A stretch of 64,000 nt of DNA from Palsa-504 sp963839095 (GCA_963839095.1 CAWIUF010000008.1:38677-102676), one strand, 5' to 3'. Counted from the stretch's first letter, positions 1 to 8,017 are shown. Notes: generated by a model not told the origin, from the letters alone. Numbers and translations: made by a program.

Positions 1-600
1 CCTCGACGTCCTCCCGCCACGCCGCCGCCCCCGCCCAGCCCTGCGGCGGCCGGTGAGCGAGCATCGGGTCCCGCTCCGGGTGCGCCAGGTAGTGCTGGAG
101 CTGCCTGATGGCCTCGCTGACGAGCGGGGCGACAGGCGCGAGGCCGTCCCGCGCGGCGGCCCGCAGCCTCGCCGCGTGCTGGTCGAGGTAGACCGGGATC
201 TGCCTGCACCTGGCGAGGTAGGCGAGGGCGCTCTCCGGGTCGCTGACGCTCGTGCGCGACGCGGTCAGGAGCACGAGCGACGGGCCGCCGAGCGGGAAGG
301 TCGTGACGCTGAAGTCGTACACCCGGGAGTCGGCCGCGGCCAGCTCGCGGGCCGCGGTGTCGCGCGCGGTCTCCAGCAGGACGCGGGGCTCGGTGTCCCC
401 GGGCTCCGCCTCGTAACCCGCACGCGGGCGATGATGTCGACGAGCCGCCCGCGCCAGGCCTGCTGGTACTCCGGCGACAGGTCCGGTACCGCGTCGTCGT
501 AACCGGGGATCGACATGAACGATGCCGCGAAGGGGTCACCGCTGAGCAGGACCCCGGCGAGCTCGTCGGCCAGCGCTTCGATCGTCGCCGCAGCCGTCAT
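1..600 (-). CDS. DUF885 family protein, 3' part outside window
   Basis: The protein starts at the ATG at 600 behind an AAAGGAG ribosome site and runs off the left edge, so only about 200 of the usual 550 or so residues are seen. The N-terminus has the DUF885 signature: an ALADEL helix, then a GIPGYDD-like stretch (here MSIPGYDDAVPDLSPE). Some DUF885 proteins look like zinc metallopeptidases; the expected metal motif would lie beyond the edge, so that role is inference. The frame breaks near 430, after IIARVR, and homology resumes with AGYEAEPGD. It sits 19 bases after the TfuA gene and reads the same way, so it is probably the last or a late gene of the RiPP operon, where a peptidase could trim the modified peptide. 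Confidence 0.75.
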
Positions 601-619
601 GGCGGATACTCCTTTACTG

Positions 620-1953
620 TCAGCCGTCCTCCGGACGCACGTACCGGTACTCGTGCCGGACGGCGGTCCTGAAGGCCTGCTCGTCCGGGAACCCGCAGGA
701 CCGCGCGTAGCCGGCCAGGTCGTCCGGGACCGCCGTGCCGCGCCGCTCGGCGAAATACCACTGGATGGCGGCCTGCTCCTCGGCGGGCGGGCCCGGCCCG
801 CGTCGTAGTCCAGCTTGGCCCGGGCCCGGCTCGCCAGCTGCGGGTACTCCCCGCTCAGGCGCAGGTCGTCGAGGAACTCGCCGAGCGCGCCGGGCTCGGC
901 CTGCCCGCAGGCCCAGCGCACCATCTCGTTCGTGACGATGAGCCGCTCGAAGTCCTCGGCCGACAGGTCGCTGCCGGCCAGGAACCGGGTGAGCTCGGTG
1001 TCCTGCCCGAGGTTCCTGCTGATCCTGAACTCGGCGACGGCTTCATCGAGCCTGTCCCTGTCGATCGTCGCGCCTTCGCGCCGGGCGAAGCCGGCCGCGA
1101 AGACCCGCAGCAGGCTGCGGCAGCAGGCCGCGTCGAAGGCGTCCGGGCCGAGCAGCCGGATCTCATCCAGCAGGCGTTCCGCCAGGGGCGGCAGCCGGCC
1201 GCGGCCCCGTCACGGGAGCATGGTGTCCGCGCGGCGCTTCGCTACCTCCCACATCGCCGTGTCCGCCATGGTCCAGCTCACCTGCTGCGGCGCCGGATCG
1301 CCGGCGAGGAAGCCGCGCATCTCGCGGAGCATGGCCGTGGCGTCGGCGGCCTGCTGGTCGATCCGCCCGGTGGGCAGCCACCGCCGCAGCGCGTCGAGCT
1401 CGTCCGGGTCGGCTTGCGCCGCCGCCGCGGCCCGGAGCAGATCCGGCCAGGTCCGGTCGCGGTAGAACAGCGCCGCTGCGGCGGCCATGAGGGTGCCGGG
1501 CGTAGCGGCGGAGATGATTCCCTGGTGCTCCGCGGCCCCGGCGGTCCGGCGGATGTTCACCATCGCCTCGGACAGGGGCCGGTATCCGTCCCCGGCGGCG
1601 GCGTGCCTGACCGCCACCTCGTCGTCCCGGTCCAGGGTCCCTTCCCGGAAGGCCTGGTAGACCCAGCCGGTGCCGCGCATCCCGAAGCTGTCGAGCTCGG
1701 CCGCGCGAAGCGCACCCAGGCCGGCCGCGCCGAACACGTGGACGCCGTGCTCCATCACCCACATGATTTCCTTGTGCCACACCGCGGGGACGTGGGCGAA
1801 GTAGCCGTCGACGATGCCGATGGCGCGCGGGTGCCGCCGCCAGAGCCGGTAGACGTCCCCGGCGGCGGCGGGCGGGAGGTAGACGGCATCGAGTTCGGCC
1901 CGCGCGTCCTTCTCGGCGAGCGTGGGCCCGAGGAAAACGTAGATGTCGTTCAT
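620..1953 (-). CDS. tfuA: TfuA-like protein, two domains split by an in-frame stop
   Basis: TfuA proteins partner YcaO enzymes and are required for peptide thioamidation in thioviridamide-type and thiovarsolin pathways; a TfuA homologue also supports thioglycine formation in methanogens. Residues 1-247 match the TfuA core: FLGPTL near the start, DGYFAHVPAVWHKEI, then GAAGLGALRAAEL. An in-frame TGA at 1212-1210 ends this part. The same frame continues past it with LPPLAERLLDEIRLLG, then a helical domain (RISRNLGQDTELTRFLAG, LSAEDFERLIV) typical of the C-terminal half of long TfuA proteins, ending at 620 after one frame break near 800. So this is either a real two-gene split or a base error. 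The start ATG overlaps the YcaO stop (ATGA), which indicates coupled translation. Confidence 0.85.
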
Positions 1954-3174
1954 CGGCCGCCGATCAGCTGCGCGGCCCGCTGGCCGAGGCGGCAGTCCGG
2001 GACGGTCGTCACCGGCCCTTCCAGTCCGGGGACGATGACCCGGACGACCGGGATGCCGAAGTCCTCGTGGGTCAGGTCCACGGCGACCACCTCGCTGATG
2101 CCCGCCGCGCGCAGCGCGGCCAGTTCCCAGGCCACGTCGGCGTCGAAGCTGTCGCCGTCGAACGCCGGGACGGCCGTGAAGTCGCGGGCCGCCTCGCCGG
2201 CCAGGTCCGGCGCCGGCGCGGGCGGCTCCTCGTCCGTTCCGTCAGCGTGATCCCATCCGCGAGGATCGTCCCGGGCGCCGGAGATGTGACCCAGGCGGCT
2301 CTGGGCGGCCTCGGTGAGCGCGCGCAGCAGCGCGACGTTCCGGTCGGGATGGCAGCCCATGCCCTCGGCGTCATACGCCGAGACGGCCGGCGGCTGGCGC
2401 CGTTCGGCTATCCGGCAGGTGAAGGCGGGGATGCCGACGTCGGAGGTGATATCCCAGATCGCCACCGACATGTCCGCCCGGTCCAGCCGGCCGAGGCCTC
2501 GAGGCAGCCGGGATCGTCCACGGTCTTCGGGTCGATCCGGCGTGACGCCGCGTCCCGCGGCGCCCGCACGCTGTGCAGCGTGGCCGCGTCGCGTTCCACC
2601 GTCTCGCAGATCGCGTGGCTGATCGCCTCGAGCAGGTGATTGCCGGAAGCCAGCCCGTTCGAGGTGGCGATGAAGCACCGGTCCCGGTCGGCCGGGGCAG
2701 CGTGTAGGCGGTGTGCACCATCTCGTACGGAACCCACCGCGGGGTCCCGGTGAGCAGTTCCCGCCCCTCGATCCACAGCAGCGGGGCATCGGGGTGATAC
2801 ACCGAGCCCGCCGTCCTGGGCAGCAGGTCGACGTCGGCCAGCGGATGGCTGGACCGCAGGTCGTTGACGCTGCCCAGGACGAGCGGCTGGGTGATCCGCT
2901 CGGCCATGAAGGCCTCGATGCTCTCCATGACACCGGACGCCCTGGCGGCCGCCAGGTCGAGTCCTTTGCCCAGCGACACCGTGACCGACCGCGAATTCGG
3001 CCGGCACACCGTGACCACCGGGAGGCCGATGACGTCCAGCCCGGTAATATCGGCCACCCGGGTGATGCCCATGACCGGGAAGAAGCGCCGCACCGACTCG
3101 AGCGTCTCCTCGGGAGAGACGATCCGGTGGGTCCCGGCCCGGTGCTTCTTCGGCGCCTGCGGATGCCCGTTCAA
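1950..3174 (-). CDS. ycaO: YcaO family cyclodehydratase/thioamide synthetase
   Basis: YcaO enzymes use ATP to activate a peptide amide, giving azolines or, with TfuA, thioamides. The typical N-terminal core is present: HRAGTHRIVSPEETLESVRR, MGITRVADITGLD, VCRPNSRSV. All three ATP-site motifs are seen: SGVMESIE, the NHLLEAISHAICETVERDA stretch, and RALTEAAQSRLGHISGARDD. The C-terminus lacks the PxPxP end of azoline-forming members. The frame breaks near 2694 and 2495; the three parts join cleanly to about 408 residues, the family length. I chose the TTG at 3174 because its TTGA overlaps the stop of the last precursor repeat and homology begins just after it. The ATG at 3279 is in frame but would add a precursor-like CFSYP sequence to the enzyme. 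Confidence 0.88.
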
Positions 3175-3401
3175 TAGCTGAAGCAAGTCAACGGCATCTG
3201 GCGAGGCCAGGCAGCGGCGCCGGGCCGATATCGCGGCTCCCGCCGCCGAGGGCATGTCAGCCGGATAGCTGAAGCACATTATCGGGTAGCTGTAGCAGGA
3301 CCGGGCATCCTGCGCGGCTCATCCAGGCCGGATTGCGCGGCGCCCGGGAGTCCTGCATCCGGCGGTACATCTGCCGGGCAGCTGAAACACGGATTTGGCA
3401 T
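3171..3401 (-). CDS. RiPP precursor peptide P5, Cys-aromatic repeat
   Basis: The gene starts at ATG 3401 behind AGGAGACGCAT. It opens MPNPCFSCPADVPPDAG, with no leader. Reading as annotated it stops at TAA 3281-3279, whose TAATG overlaps the next ATG. If one base is restored near 3293 the frame continues as RMPG-CYSYP, IMCFSYPADMPSAAG, and, after a second shift near 3190, MPLTCFSY followed by TGA at 3173-3171. This gives the same four-motif layout as P3 and P4. Either the frame breaks are assembly errors or the parts are separate overlapping cistrons. The final TGA overlaps the proposed YcaO TTG start. Function is inferred: substrate of the YcaO-TfuA pair. Not recognised from any described family. 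Confidence 0.6.
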
Positions 3402-3410
3402 ATGCGTCTC

Positions 3411-3689
3411 CTAATTAGCTGCGAGACTCATGCCGGCGCGCGGCGGCCCGCGTCTGGTCAGTACCGGAAGCACTGACCGGCATCTGAACCGGCCGGCCCG
3501 AGCTGGCGGAGCGTCGCCACGGTTTCCTCCGCCCGGCGGCACCGCATCCGGGTAGCTGAAGCAGATGTTCGGGTAGCTGTAGCAGGGAAACGGCATTTTC
3601 CGCAGGCCGCGCCGCGCCGCCTGCCCCGCGTCGCGGTTCGCGCTATCCGGCGGCACGTCAGCTGGATAGCTGTAGCACATGTTGGGCAT
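3411..3689 (-). CDS. RiPP precursor peptide P4, Cys-aromatic repeat
   Basis: A GGGAGG site lies seven bases before ATG 3689. Module one is MPNMCYSYPADVPPDSAN. Module two starts KMPFPCYSYPNICFSYP and continues DAVPPGGGN, in the same frame. The literal frame then runs to TAG at 3411, but a third module, MPV-CFRY with TGA at 3460-3458, lies in another frame and needs two single-base corrections (near 3487 and 3474). Read so, the peptide has four Cys-aromatic-Ser/Arg-Tyr motifs and ends in CFRY, like P3. The peptide has no leader, is rich in Pro and small residues, and repeats module starts at Met-Pro. It lies between P3 and P5 in a co-directional series feeding YcaO. Role as modification substrate is inference from position and repeat design. 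Confidence 0.6.
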   Translation of the reverse strand: MPNMCYSYPADVPPDSANRDAGQAARRGLRKMPFPCYSYPNICFSYPDAVPPGGGNRGDAPPARAGRFRCRSVLPVLTRRGPPRAGMSLAAN

Positions 3690-3715
3690 AGATACCTCCC
3701 GGCCTGGATGAGCGG

Positions 3716-3945
3716 TCAGTACCTGAAGCAGGTGATCGGCATCTGGCGCAGGCCGGCGGGGACGCCGGGGTGGCATCGCGTGTCCCGGTGGCCGACGGCA
3801 CGTTAGCCAGGTAACTGAAGCAGATCAGCGGGTAGCGGTAGCAGCTGGCTGGCATCTGCCGCGGGCCAGGCGGGACCGGTCGAGGCCTGCTGTTCCCGGC
3901 ATCCGGCGGCACGGCGGGCGGGTAGCTGTAGCAGGTCCAGGGCAC
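3716..3945 (-). CDS. RiPP precursor peptide P3, Cys-aromatic repeat
   Basis: A CGGAGG site lies five bases before the GTG at 3945. The product opens MPWTCYSYPPAVPPDAGN, then has QMPASCYRYPLICFSYLA about 30 residues later in the same frame. A last module, QMPITCFRY with TGA at 3718-3716, is in the frame shifted by one base; a single break near 3750-3770 would join it. The literal frame instead reads into the P4 gene and stops at 3658, which would destroy the next start region. The design (opening motif, double motif, terminal motif) matches P4 and P5. The short spacing to P4 (26 bases) fits one transcript. The product is presumably modified by YcaO-TfuA; no described precursor family is recognised. 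Confidence 0.6.
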
Positions 3946-3997
3946 TGAAACCTCCGGGTGGCGCGATGGTGAGGGCGTCGTACGGCCGCGGATCTGG

Positions 3998-4232
3998 TCA
4001 GAAGCTGAAGCAGGTGCTATTCGTCTTCCCGCGCGGGCCTGCTGACACGGCTCCACCGGACCTGCCCAGGGCCGGGACGTCAGGCGGATAGCTGAAGCAG
4101 GTGCAATTAGTTCCCCGGGTGCGCTGGACCGCCGGAGCGCCGGCCGAATAGCTGAAACAGGTGGTATTCGTTCCCGCCGCGCGTGCCTGGGCGTCACATT
4201 TCCGCAGGTCAGCTGAAGCACATCTGCGGCAT
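3998..4232 (-). CDS. RiPP precursor peptide P2, TNxTCFSY repeats
   Basis: CAGGAGG stands five bases before ATG 4232. The literal product is only seven residues, MPQMCFS. One frame break at about 4210 opens a continuous frame containing three near-evenly spaced motifs: TNTTCFSYS, TNCTCFSYP and TNSTCFSF, the last directly followed by TGA at 4000-3998. The three copies share the preceding Thr-Asn, unlike P3-P5, so P2 is a second subfamily. It also counts four Cys-aromatic motifs. The linkers (AGAPAVQRTRG, PDVPALGRSGGAV) are Gly/Pro/Arg-rich and uncharacterised. Either the seven-residue peptide is made alone and the rest is untranslated, or the break is a sequence error; the intact terminal stop after CFSF favours the latter. 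Confidence 0.55.
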
Positions 4233-4289
4233 TTATGCCTCCTGAGTTGAATTCAGAACCGGTACGGAATTAACGTGCGGCTGTCCGCT

Positions 4290-4303
4290 GCATACCGGAA
4301 GCA
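4290..4303 (-). repeat. Isolated CFRY-coding motif without start site
   Basis: The minus strand reads TGCTTCCGGTATGC, coding Cys-Phe-Arg-Tyr-Ala, in a short frame with no ribosome site. It lies between P1 and P2. It looks like a decayed or frame-broken copy of the precursor motif. Confidence 0.4.
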
Positions 4304-4344
4304 GGCAGAAGCGGCGTCGCCGCGCAGAAACACGCAGGCGTCGG

Positions 4345-4377
4345 TCAGTAGCGGAAGCAGCTGTAATACGTAGGCAT
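4345..4377 (-). CDS. Ten-residue peptide gene P1 (MPTYYSCFRY)
   Basis: This is a complete ten-codon frame, MPTYYSCFRY then TGA. It is supported by a GGGAGG site eight bases before the ATG and by a promoter with a perfect -35 box just upstream. It contains a single Cys-Phe-Arg-Tyr motif that ends at the stop codon, exactly as the last modules of P3 and P4 do. It is the first gene of the precursor series and has the best start signals of all. A peptide this short has no room for a leader, so if it is a substrate the YcaO-TfuA pair must recognise the motif itself. It could alternatively be a short leader ORF controlling downstream expression. Confidence 0.55.
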   Translation of the reverse strand: MPTYYSCFRY

Positions 4378-4680
4378 AGCGCGCCTCCCGCACGGAGAGG
4401 CCTATGCCAGGCTAAAATCCGTTTAGTTTAATGTCAACCGGCGATTTACTAATTTCTGGCACTGGTAAGGTTTTCCACAGGAATCTGGCCTTTTCGAACA
4501 ATCGAGTCGGTCATCAAGACATGAAGAGAACGATCGTTAGGTCAAGCCGACAAACACCCCATTTCGGCAATAGGCAGCACGGCGGCAGGAGGTCGCGCAG
4601 AAGATCATTACCGTCGCATGGGTTATTCCGCGGACGGCATTAGTCACGTGAGCGCGAAACGCCCTTTACGGAGGTTACTG
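4378..4680. other. Divergent intergenic region, RiPP operon / MFS gene
   Basis: The stretch is clearly richer in A and T than its surroundings, mainly 4410-4560. It holds the minus-strand promoter described separately and a perfect ten-base palindrome AACGATCGTT at 4529-4538 that could bind a regulator. The ribosome site GGAGG of the MFS gene lies at 4671-4675. A 70-codon plus-strand frame here has no family features and I do not call it. Confidence 0.6.
4409..4437 (-). promoter_or_regulatory. Sigma70-type promoter of the RiPP operon
   Basis: On the minus strand a perfect TTGACA (4437-4432) is followed, after exactly 17 bases, by TAGCCT (4414-4409). Transcription would start near 4402, about 25 bases before the P1 start codon. 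The P1 ribosome site lies in a small GCCTC/GAGGC hairpin at 4383-4401. Confidence 0.7.
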
Positions 4681-5959
4681 ATGAGGCTGTTGAGAAACCA
4701 GGCGTTCGCGGTGTTCTGGTCGGCGCGGACGATCTCGTTCGCCGGCACCGGGATCACGACCGTCGTCCTGCCGGTGCTGGTGTACGGGATGACCCATTCG
4801 CCCGCCTGGGTGGCCACGGTGGGCCTGATGGAGTTCCTGCCCTATCTCGCCTTCGGGCTGCTCGCCGGGGCCGTGGCCGACCGCGTGAACCGGAAGAAGA
4901 TCATGGTGGGCTGCGACGTCACCGCCGCGCTCCTGCTGGTCACCGTGCCGGCCGCGGCCGCCCTCCACCTGCTCGGCGATCGCGCAGGTGCTCATCGTGG
5001 CGCTCGGCATCGCCACCGTCTACGTGTGGTTCGACGCGGCCAACTTCGGCACCCTGCCCGCCCTCGTCGACCGGGCCGAGCTGCCCGTCGCGGCCAGCCT
5101 CATCGGCTCGGCGGGCCAGGTCGCGCTGCTCTGCGCGCCGACGGCCGGGGCGGCCCTGCTGGCCGTCATGTCGCCGTCGTACGCGCTCGGTTTCGACGCG
5201 GCGTCCTACCTCATCTCGGCCCTGCTGCTGCTGTCGATCCGGCGGCCGTTCGCCCGGCCGCGGCCCGGGCAGGAGCCCCGGCGGATCCGCGCGGATATCG
5301 CCGAGGGGCTGCGGTTCCTGTGGCGGCAGCCGGTGATCCGGACGATGACGTTCTCGGTCACCTGCGTCTGCCTGGGCTGGGGCGGCACGTTCGCGCTGCT
5401 CGTGGTCTACGCCAGCCGCGCCCTGCACCTGACCCACGTGGACGTGCGGCTCGGGCTGCTGTACAGCGCCGGGGAACTCGGCGGCCTGCTCGCCGCGGCC
5501 GCGGTTCCCATGCTGATCAAGCGCCTGCCGATCGGCCCCATGGCCGCGGCCTTCCTGGCCGCCAACGCCGCCGCGCTCGCGTTCCTGGCGGTCGCGCCGT
5601 CCTACCGCTGGGCGCTGCTGGCTTTCTTCCTCGATGAGTTCACCTACCTCATCGTGCTCATGACCGGCATCACGCTGCGGCAGATGCTGACCCCCGATCA
5701 CCTGCAGGCCCGTGTCAACACCGCGGGCCGGATGCTCGCCGGGGCGGGCCTTCCGGCCGGGGCGGCCCTCGGGGGCATCCTGGCCGAGTCGCTGCCGATC
5801 CGGCTGGCCTACGGGCTGCTGACGATCGGCGTCCTGGCCGGCGCGGCGCTGGCCGGGTGGTCATGCCTGGGCTCGCGGCCGCTCGCCGCGGTCTCGGTAC
5901 CCGTCCCGGATGCCCCGCCTGAGGGTGACGTGCGGGCGGCGGGAGAGCTTACCGGGTGA
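4681..5959 (+). CDS. MFS transporter, probable exporter
   Basis: A GGAGG site precedes the ATG at 4681. The protein is a 12-helix major facilitator of the MFS_3 / enterobactin-exporter type. After helix one (FAVFWSARTISFAGTGITTVVL) comes the loop ADRVNRKKIM, the family signature between helices two and three. The frame breaks once near 4978 (extra base; IAQVLIVALGIATVYVWFDA continues), giving about 425 residues. It is divergent from the RiPP operon and shares its intergenic region, so export of the modified peptide is a fair guess, but drug efflux unrelated to the locus is equally possible. Confidence 0.8.
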
Positions 5960-6377
5960 TCTGGGTGGCCACCTGGCGGCGGAGCTGGCCGCGGGAGGCC
6001 TCGTGGAAGCCGTGCATGGACAGCCAGTTCCGGATCCACGCGCCGTCGGGGTGCGAGCCGGGCACCACGTTGTAGATGTAGTTCAGGCCCCGCGCGGCGG
6101 CCTCGCCCTCCAGGTGCTCCAGGATGAAGGCGCCGACGCCGCGGCCGCGCTGGCCGGGCGCGACGACGAAGGTGATCCGGGCGTCGCCCCATTCGGTGTC
6201 GAGCCAGCCGTACCCGGCGACCTCGCCGCCGTCGGTCACCCGCCACCACTCGTCCGCGACCGGCTCGCCGGGCCGCGGTTCACCCAGGCCGGTCGCGGCC
6301 AGCTCTTCGGGTGCGAAGATCCGCTGCTTGTCGGCGTCCCAGCGCGGCGAGTTCTCCTTGGTCCAGGTCAGCGTCAT
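5949..6377 (-). CDS. GNAT family N-acetyltransferase
   Basis: This 142-residue protein transfers an acyl group from acyl-CoA to an unknown acceptor. The CoA-binding motif A is visible as VVAPGQRGRGVGAFILEHLEGEA. The start ATG at 6377 has GAGGAG nine bases before it, and the gene begins nine bases after the stop of the benzoate-CoA ligase gene, so it is the last gene of the box operon. The C-terminal RNWLSMHGFHEASRGQL is typical of GNATs, where the last strand packs on the acyl site. It overlaps the end of the convergent MFS gene by 11 bases. A role in benzoate use is suggested only by location. Confidence 0.85.
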   Translation of the reverse strand: MTLTWTKENSPRWDADKQRIFAPEELAATGLGEPRPGEPVADEWWRVTDGGEVAGYGWLDTEWGDARITFVVAPGQRGRGVGAFILEHLEGEAAARGLNYIYNVVPGSHPDGAWIRNWLSMHGFHEASRGQLRRQVATQITR

Positions 6378-6386
6378 GGTGGCTCC

Positions 6387-7998
6387 TCAGTGGCCCGGCT
6401 GCAGCGGGACCGGATCGGCGGGCGCCGGCTCACGGGCACCGGGCGCCGCCATGATCGTCGCGGCCTGCGCGCGCAGCTCCACCCGGCGGATCTTGCCGGT
6501 GGCGGTCGTCGGGTACTCGGTCACGAACACGATCCGGCGGGGCCGCTTGAACGACGGCAGGCCGGCCCGGCAGAACGCGATCAGCGCGTCCTCGTCGCCG
6601 ATCGCGCCCGGCCTGGGCAGCACGAAGGCCACCGGCTTCTCGAGCCCGTCGGTGTCGCTGGCCGCCACCACGACGGCCTGGGCCACGTCGTCGTGCGCCA
6701 GCAGCCGGGCCTCGACCTCGGCCGGGGAGACCCAGATGCCGCTGGCCTTGAGCATGTCCCCGGTGCGCCCCAGGCAGGCGTAGTACCCGTCGGCGTCCAC
6801 CACGTAGGTGTCCCCGGTGCGCAGCCACTCCCCCTGGAACACCTGGCGCGAGACGTCGTAGCGCGACCAGTACCCGGTGGCGGCCGACGCGCCCCGGACG
6901 AACAGCGTCCCCGGCGTCCCCGGCGGGACCTGCGGCCCGTCCTCGTCCGAGCACGCGCAGGTCATAACCGGGTACCGCCATCCCGGTGGTCCCGGCCCGG
7001 ACCTGGCCCGGCCGGTTGGACAAGAAGATGTGCAGCATCTCGGTCATGCCGATGCCGTCGAGGATGTCCACCCCGAAATGCGAGGTCCACCGCTGGTACA
7101 GCGCGGCCGGGAGGGCCTCCCCGGCCGAGGCGGCCAGCCGCACCCCCGCCAGGGCGTCACCCGGCAGGCCGGCGCGCAGCATGTTGGCGAAGAACGTCGG
7201 CCCGGCGAAGAACAGGGTCGCGGCGTAGCACCTGGCCCGTTCGGCCATAAGGTCTGGCCGCGCCGGGCTCGGCTCGAGCACCGCGGCCGCCCCGGCGGAC
7301 AGCGGGAACAGGACCGAGTTGCCCAGCCCGTAGGCGAAGAACGCCTTGGCGGCGGACAGGCACCGGTCCTGCGGGGTGATCCCGAGCACCTGGGTGCCGT
7401 AGGTCTCGCACACCACCTGGATCGAGCCGTGCCGGTGCATCGCCCCCTTGGGCGTCCCGGTCGTCCCCGAGGTGTACAGCCAGAAGGCCGGGGAGTCCGC
7501 GGTCGTGGGGTAGATCTCGTCGGGCACCTCCGCGGCCAGCTCGGCCAGCGCGGTGGTCGCCAGCCCGGCCACCGGCTCCCCGGCATCGTCGGTCACGACC
7601 GCGGTGACCTCGCTGACGCCGGGGAAACCGAGCGCGGCGGCCACCACGTCCCGGTACGGCGCGCTGACGGCGACCATCCGGGCCCGCGAGTCGGCCAGGA
7701 TCTCCGCGATGCCGTCGGCCCGCAGCATGGTCGAGACCGGCACCGGCACCGCGCCGATCCGCATCGCCGCCAGGTACACCACGACGAACTCCGGCGAGTC
7801 GGCCATGACCATCACCACGCGCTGCTCGGCCTGCAGGCCCAGGCCCCGCAGGCCGCCCGCGGCCCGCGCGACCCGCGCGGCGAGCTCGGCGTAGCTGACC
7901 TCGCCGCCCGGCCCGGTCAGCGCGAGCCGGTGCCCGCGCCCCTCCCGGACGTGCCGGTCGAGCAGGTAGTCACACGCGTTGAACTCCACCGCGCTCAT
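6387..7998 (-). CDS. Benzoate-CoA ligase family protein
   Basis: This enzyme activates benzoate (or a related aryl acid) with ATP and CoA, the first step of the box pathway. ANL-superfamily features are seen in order: the P-loop-like YTSGTTGTPKGAMHRHG, the aromatic-acid ligase segment FFAYGLGNSVLFPLSAGA, DGIGMTEMLHIFLSN, then GEWLRTGDTYVVDADGYY and the hinge/lysine motif TGKIRRVELR. The start ATG at 7998 has GGGAG six bases upstream. One frame break near 6965 splits the large and small domains; together they give about 535 residues, the family length. BoxB lies 20 bases upstream on the same strand. Confidence 0.88.
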
Positions 7999-8017
7999 CG
8001 GGTCTCCCGGACGTGGC

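Larger units (their letters stand above)
3171..4377 (-). repeat. Dispersed array of Cys-aromatic-Ser/Arg-Tyr coding repeats
   Basis: I count 17 copies of the motif C-[FY]-[SR]-[YF] or a one-residue variant, plus one decayed copy, all on the minus strand. At DNA level the core is TGC TWC MGC TAY. P2, P3, P4 and P5 each hold four copies. Most copies are preceded two or three residues earlier by Met-Pro, and many are followed by Pro-Ala-Asp-Val-Pro-Pro. Motif units are conserved even where the intervening frame is not. Confidence 0.75.

Noticed and set aside
3171..4377. Zinc-finger or lasso/lanthipeptide reading of the Cys-rich peptides
   Set aside because: Motifs have single Cys without CxxC pairs, and there are no lanthionine or lasso enzymes nearby; YcaO-TfuA fits better.
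4431..4643. 70-codon open frame in the RiPP/MFS gap
   Set aside because: No ribosome site, no recognisable composition, and it covers the RiPP promoter; not supported.
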